A stretch of 64,000 nucleotides of DNA from the NCBI GenBank assembly GCA_002422685.1, contig DITC01000071.1:11416-75415 (forward strand), given 5' to 3'. The notes under the pieces were generated by a model. That model saw only the letters and a list, made by a program, of their open reading frames with translations, was not told where the DNA came from and did not search any database. Of this stretch, positions 60,344-64,000 are shown piece after piece (position 1 is the first letter of the stretch; the number at the start of each line of letters is the position of its first letter). The position numbers were made by a program, and so were the translations under genes. This stretch comes from Thauera sp. UBA6194 (lineage in GTDB: Bacteria; Pseudomonadota; Gammaproteobacteria; Burkholderiales; Rhodocyclaceae).

Positions 60344-61855
60344 TCATTCCGTGGGCGCGGCCTTGGGTTTGCGCGAACGTCGTGCTGCGGGCGCGGGCTT
60401 GGGGGCCGCTTCGGCCGCAGCATCGCGCGCGGATGCATCGCCGGATGCCGCATCCGGGCGCTCCGGCTTGGGCGCGCGCGCGCTTGTCCGCCGCGGCCTC
60501 GCCGGCGCGGGAGCAGGTGCTGCCTTGTCGACCGGGCGCTCGGGTTCGCCAGCGGGGGCCGCATCGACACCGGAAGGCGCGGGGGACGTCTGCGCGGGCT
60601 GGGCCGCGAGCGTCTCGGCATCGGCCTTGGGCTTGCTCGTGCGCCGTCCGCGCGTGCTCTTCGCGCGCGGCTTCTCGGCGGCCGAAGGCGGCTCGCCCGC
60701 GTGTTCGCCCGCGTGTTCGACCGCTGCGGGCTGCGGACTCGGCGCGGCGGGCACGGTTGCCTGCGTCGCTGCCTCGGCACCGCTGGCCGAGGCCTCGGTC
60801 GGCGGGACGGGCTTCGAGGCTGCGGCACGCGACCGCCCTCGTCCGCGCCTGGACTTGGACTGCAGGTTCGCGGACTCGTCCGCTGCCGATGCAGTCGGCT
60901 CCACCGCGGGCGCGTCCGGCGCTGGCATGGCCTCCACGTTTCGCGCCTCGGACGGCCTCGCCACCGCGCTCGCCGGCGCCGACTGCGCACCACCGGCCGA
61001 GCGGACGGGCTCGGGCGCCGTCACGGCCGCAGTGGAGAGGGTGCGGGTCACGTAGGTGCCCGATTTTTCATCCTTGCCGAGCTCCAGCAAACCGCGTGTC
61101 TGCGCTTCTTCGAGCAGGTTGCCGAACGCGCGAAAGCCGAAATAGCTCTCGTTGAAATCGGGCTTGCGCCGCTTGATCGCCTCTTTCAGCATCGACGCCC
61201 AGATCTTGCCGCTGTCGCCACGCTCGGCGAGCAGGGCGTCGAAGGTTTCGATGGCAATGTCGATCGCCTTGGTACGTCGCGCCTCGAGCTCCTCGCGTCC
61301 GAGCTTCTCCTCTTCGGCCGAGCGCCGCCCGCCCGCCGGGTTCTCTCGCGCCTCGCGTTTGGCCGCGCTGCGCTGGCTGTCGCGCACCAGATCGTCGTAA
61401 AAGATGAACTCGTCGCAGTTGGCGATCAGCAGGTCCGAGGTGGACTGCTTCACACCGACGCCAATCACCTGCTTCGCGTTTTCGCGCAGCTTCGACACCA
61501 GCGGCGAAAAATCCGAGTCGCCACTGATGATCACGAAGGTGTCGACATGCGACTTCGTGTAGCACAGATCGAGCGCATCGACCACGAGCCGGATGTCGGC
61601 GGAGTTCTTTCCCGACTGGCGAACGTGCGGAATCTCGATCAGCTCGAAGTTCGCCTCGTGCATCGCCGCCTTGAAGCTCTTGTAGCGATCCCAGTCGCAA
61701 TAGGCTTTCTTGACCACGATGCTGCCCTTGAGCAGCAAGCGTTCGAGCACGCGCTTGATGTCGAACTTGTCGTATTTCGCATCACGCACACCGAGCGCCA
61801 CGTTCTCGAAGTCGCAGAACAGCGCCATGCTCACGCTGTCGGCAGAGCTAGCCAT
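60344..61855 (-). CDS. NYN-domain (PIN-like) protein with OST-HTH/LOTUS domain and long low-complexity tail
   Basis: Residues 8-155 of this 503-aa protein form an NYN/LabA-like PIN nuclease fold with the acidic residues Asp15 (LFCDFEN), Asp87 and Asp113/Asp115 (ISGDSDFSPLV). Residues about 195-270 form an OST-HTH/LOTUS-like winged helix (AIETFDALLAERGDSGKIWASMLKEAIKRR... type). Residues 280-503 are Ala/Pro/Glu/Lys/Arg-rich and probably disordered. The likely role is RNA binding or cleavage. The ATG at 61855 has GGAG 6 bases upstream. It lies upstream of the GDPD gene; a functional link is not evident. Confidence 0.83.
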   Translation of the reverse strand: MASSADSVSMALFCDFENVALGVRDAKYDKFDIKRVLERLLLKGSIVVKKAYCDWDRYKSFKAAMHEANFELIEIPHVRQSGKNSADIRLVVDALDLCYTKSHVDTFVIISGDSDFSPLVSKLRENAKQVIGVGVKQSTSDLLIANCDEFIFYDDLVRDSQRSAAKREARENPAGGRRSAEEEKLGREELEARRTKAIDIAIETFDALLAERGDSGKIWASMLKEAIKRRKPDFNESYFGFRAFGNLLEEAQTRGLLELGKDEKSGTYVTRTLSTAAVTAPEPVRSAGGAQSAPASAVARPSEARNVEAMPAPDAPAVEPTASAADESANLQSKSRRGRGRSRAAASKPVPPTEASASGAEAATQATVPAAPSPQPAAVEHAGEHAGEPPSAAEKPRAKSTRGRRTSKPKADAETLAAQPAQTSPAPSGVDAAPAGEPERPVDKAAPAPAPARPRRTSARAPKPERPDAASGDASARDAAAEAAPKPAPAARRSRKPKAAPTE

Positions 61856-62001
61856 CGAATTCTCCATCTGGGTCGAGCCGAGATGGTAAGCCCTGCGGCA
61901 CGTGCGCGCCACACGAGACTGCGTGGCGGCAGCGCGCCCTTTCACGGCGTCGCGCAAATGACCTATGCTGCACGCCTCATCGCAATACGCCGCAGTGCGA
62001 C

Positions 62002-62604
62002 ATGCCTAGCTCGAACGCCCCCTCAGCCCCGCCCGATCGCCGGCCCCGCACGCTGGTGCCGAGGGCGCTCGGCCTGAGCGCGTTGATCATGGTCGCGACC
62101 CTGCCCTGTCAGCAGCGCGCAGCGTCCGCGCCGCCTGCGGTCCGGATCACGGCCGAGGGCATCGGCGCACTCAGGCTGGGCGCGCCACTTCGCGAAGCGG
62201 CCGAGCTCATGCGCGGCGTCGACCCCGCCGCGGCGATGATCGGCCCGGGTTGCGACGAGCGCGATCAGATCAGCGTCGTGCTGCAGGTGGCGGGCGTGGA
62301 TCTTTCAGTCATGGCCATGGCCGCCTCGAGCGGAACAATCGAGGAGGTGATCGCCGTGCCGGTCGAAAGCGCCGGCACCCCGATGCCGGACGCCGAGGCC
62401 TGCCGCCGCCACGGCTCAAGCTTCGCGTCCCGGTTCGCCCTATCGGTCGGCGCTGTACAGGGCTGGAACCTGCGTGAAAACCCGGTCGCGACCGAATATG
62501 TCTTCCCCTTCCACCCCGATGCGCGCGTGATCGCACGCTGGTTCTCCGGCGCAAGGACCTGCGATCTCATGCTCCAATTCGGTGAAAAGGGCCCGGTCGA
62601 CTGA
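62002..62604 (+). CDS. Hypothetical exported protein
   Basis: This 200-aa protein has a basic N-terminus, a hydrophobic stretch (ALGLSALIMVATLPC) and a likely cleavage near RAASA before PPAV. The mature part begins VRITAEGIGALRLGAPLREAAELM and later has three cysteines (PGCDE, EACRRHG, RTCDLML), so disulfides are possible. I do not recognise a family with certainty. No Shine-Dalgarno precedes the ATG. It is a lone plus-strand gene between the divergent NYN gene and dksA. Confidence 0.65.
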   Translation: MPSSNAPSAPPDRRPRTLVPRALGLSALIMVATLPCQQRAASAPPAVRITAEGIGALRLGAPLREAAELMRGVDPAAAMIGPGCDERDQISVVLQVAGVDLSVMAMAASSGTIEEVIAVPVESAGTPMPDAEACRRHGSSFASRFALSVGAVQGWNLRENPVATEYVFPFHPDARVIARWFSGARTCDLMLQFGEKGPVD

Positions 62605-62678
62605 AGCTGCAGGCCAAGGCCGACAGTCGCACCTGCACGCATCCACCCTCTGGCGACACCCGCCGGTGAGCTACATGC

Positions 62679-62707
62679 TTGCTGCGTCGGATCGATTCTG
62701 CTATTAA
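62679..62707 (+). promoter_or_regulatory. Candidate dksA promoter
   Basis: TTGCTG (62679-62684), a 17-base spacer and TATTAA (62702-62707) stand 46 bases before the dksA ATG. Each box matches consensus at four or more positions. Confidence 0.55.
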
Positions 62708-62752
62708 GTCCGCTCTCTTCGTATTCACCCACCCCAACACGGAAGTCGATCC

Positions 62753-63178
62753 ATGGCTGAAGATACCCTGCACAAGCAATTCCCGCCCTACGTCCAGGCA
62801 GCCGGCGAGGAATACATGAGCGAGAAGCAGCTGGCCCACTTCCGCGCGATTCTCGACTCGCTCAAAGGCGAGCTCGTCGATGACATCGAGCGCACCGTTC
62901 ACACGATGCAGGACGAGGCCACCGTTTTCGCTGACCCCAACGACCGCGCGAGCCAGGAATCCGACATCGCGCTCGAGCTGCGCAACCGCGACCGCGAGCG
63001 CAAGCTGATCAAGAAGATCGACGAAGCGATCGCCCGCATCGAAGAGGGCGAATACGGCTACTGCGACAGCTGCGGCGTGGAGATCGGCCTGAAGCGCCTG
63101 GAAGCCCGTCCCACCGCGACCATGTGCATCGACTGCAAGACCCTGGAAGAGATGCGCGAGCGCCAGGTCGCGAAGTAA
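62753..63178 (+). CDS. dksA: RNA polymerase-binding transcription factor DksA
   Basis: This 141-aa partner of ppGpp in the stringent response inserts its coiled coil into the RNA polymerase secondary channel. The coiled-coil region holds the tip acid pattern ADPNDRASQE. The zinc finger has four cysteines (CDSCGVEIGLKR and MCIDC). GGAAG precedes the ATG. It is a single gene with its own promoter and a strong terminator. Confidence 0.96.
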   Translation: MAEDTLHKQFPPYVQAAGEEYMSEKQLAHFRAILDSLKGELVDDIERTVHTMQDEATVFADPNDRASQESDIALELRNRDRERKLIKKIDEAIARIEEGEYGYCDSCGVEIGLKRLEARPTATMCIDCKTLEEMRERQVAK

Positions 63179-63181
63179 AGC

Positions 63182-63211
63182 GCAGGCCACACGACAGCAG
63201 GCCACACGACA
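63182..63211. repeat. Perfect 15-bp tandem duplication after dksA
   Basis: GCAGGCCACACGACA occurs twice back to back (63182-63196 and 63197-63211) between the dksA stop and its terminator. The last base of the second copy is the first A of the terminator palindrome. Confidence 0.9.
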
Positions 63212-63237
63212 AAAAGGGCGCCGCGGCGCCCTTTTTT
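63211..63237. terminator. Bidirectional rho-independent terminator after dksA
   Basis: AAAAAGGGCGCC-GC-GGCGCCC followed by TTTTTT is a near-perfect palindrome with A- and T-tracts, working on both strands between the convergent dksA and pnp. Confidence 0.88.
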
Positions 63238-63300
63238 GCTGCCTCCGCGCGGAGCGCAGGCGCGCACCCCGTCACGGCCGCGCGCATCGATGCGTGTGCA

Positions 63301-63330
63301 CAAAGAACAAGGGACGCATCACGCGTCCCC
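63301..63330 (-). terminator. Candidate pnp terminator
   Basis: On the minus strand GGGACGC (63329-63323) and GCGTCCC (63317-63311) form a 7-bp stem around five bases, followed by TTGTTCTTTG. It lies 43 bases after the pnp stop. Confidence 0.55.
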
Positions 63331-63372
63331 TGAAGTGCTCCGGTACAAGGCGGGCCCTGCCCGCCTCGCCCG

Positions 63373-64000
63373 TCAACCGGCGTTTTCGTTCAGCAGCGCC
63401 TTCATGCTCAGGCGGATCTTGCCGCGCTCGTCGGTCTCGAGGACCTTCACGCGCACGACCTGACCTTCCTTCACGTAGTCGGAGACGTTGTTCACGCGCT
63501 CGTTGGCGATCTGCGACACGTGCAGCAGGCCGTCGCGACCCGGCATGATGTTCACGATGGCGCCGAAGTCGAGCAGACGCACGACCGGTCCCTCGTAGAC
63601 CTTGCCGACCTCGACCTCGGCGGTGATCGCCTCGATCTTGGCCTTGGCCGCCTGGGCGCCTTCGGCGCTCACCGACGAGATCTTGATCGCGCCGTCATCC
63701 TCGATCTCGATCACGGTGCCGGTCTCTTCCTGCAGCGCGCGGATCACCGCACCACCCTTGCCGATCACGTCGCGGATCTTCTCGGGGTTGATCTTCATGT
63801 TGATCATGCGCGGCGCGTACTCGGACACCTCGCCGCGGCTGCTGCCGAGCGACTGCTGCATCAGGCCGAGGATGTGCAGGCGGCCTTCCTTGGCCTGCTC
63901 GAGCGCGGCGTGCATGATCTCCCGGGTGATGCCCTGGATCTTGATGTCCATCTGCAGGCCGGTGATGCCGTTCTCGGTGCCCGCGACCTTGAAGTCCATG
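63373..64000 (-). CDS. pnp: Polyribonucleotide nucleotidyltransferase (PNPase), C-terminal part
   Basis: About 208 C-terminal residues are present and the gene continues past the right edge. The part seen holds the end of the second RNase PH core (MDFKVAGTENGITGLQMDIKI), the KH domain (INPEKIRDVIGKGGAVIRALQEETG) and the S1 domain (GKVYEGPVVRLLDFGAIVNIMPGRDGLLHVSQI). PNPase degrades RNA 3' to 5' in the degradosome. The tail after S1 is short (LSMKALLNENAG). Confidence 0.96.
   Translation of the reverse strand, partial: MDFKVAGTENGITGLQMDIKIQGITREIMHAALEQAKEGRLHILGLMQQSLGSSRGEVSEYAPRMINMKINPEKIRDVIGKGGAVIRALQEETGTVIEIEDDGAIKISSVSAEGAQAAKAKIEAITAEVEVGKVYEGPVVRLLDFGAIVNIMPGRDGLLHVSQIANERVNNVSDYVKEGQVVRVKVLETDERGKIRLSMKALLNENAG

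Overview
The window is GC-rich and densely coded. It looks like ordinary core chromosome of a betaproteobacterium, most likely Rhodocyclales/Zoogloeaceae (Thauera/Azoarcus-like). This rests on recognised proteins and gene orders: separate nuoC and nuoD in a 14-gene nuo operon behind tpiA-secG-tRNA-Leu(GAG), nadE-glnB, rlmE-ftsH-folP-glmM, bamE and fur back to back, dapB near carAB-greA, and nadK facing hrcA-hemH. No taxonomy search was possible. I see no insertion sequence, phage gene, integrase, CRISPR array or rRNA. There is no convincing genomic island.

Layout. 1-6.5 kb: 5' end of ftsK, a CRP-like regulator, trxB, an Smr-domain nuclease-like gene, glnB, nadE, a Nudix hydrolase and a DUF2818 membrane protein. 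6.5-21.1 kb: complete respiratory complex I (nuoA-N, minus strand). 21.1-22.5 kb: tRNA-Leu, secG and tpiA, probably one transcription unit with nuo driven by a good promoter ahead of tpiA. 22.7-26.9 kb: a small DUF2789 protein and the phosphate transporter pstSCAB. 26.9-33.1 kb: glmM, folP, ftsH, rlmE, a YhbY-type RNA-binding protein and greA. 33.1-41.6 kb: carB, carA, a hybrid histidine kinase lying between carA and dapB, dapB and bamE. 41.8-48.7 kb: fur, recN, nadK, hrcA, hemH and a Ser/Thr kinase. 48.9-54.7 kb: an MtaD-like deaminase, an OmpA-like protein, ubiG, lactate permease and its facing FadR/LldR-type regulator. 54.7-64 kb: lytic transglycosylase, an exported M1-like metallopeptidase translationally coupled to a ChaN/PDZ protein, a GDPD phosphodiesterase, an NYN/OST-HTH protein, an unknown exported protein, dksA and the 3' end of pnp.

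I did not find a clearly new multi-gene system. The best leads are: three copies of a SmrB-like N-terminal motif in the Smr protein; the ChaN-PDZ/metallopeptidase pair; the NYN-OST-HTH protein with a long low-complexity tail; a possible transcription attenuator ahead of carA; a perfect CRP-type site between crp and trxB; a perfect GntR-type operator between lldP and its regulator; and two genes (nadE, hrcA) that may have almost leaderless transcripts. Start codons were re-chosen from ribosome-binding sites, overlaps and family N-termini. Several differ from the longest open frame, including TTG starts for ftsH and mtaD and GTG starts for carA and the GDPD gene.
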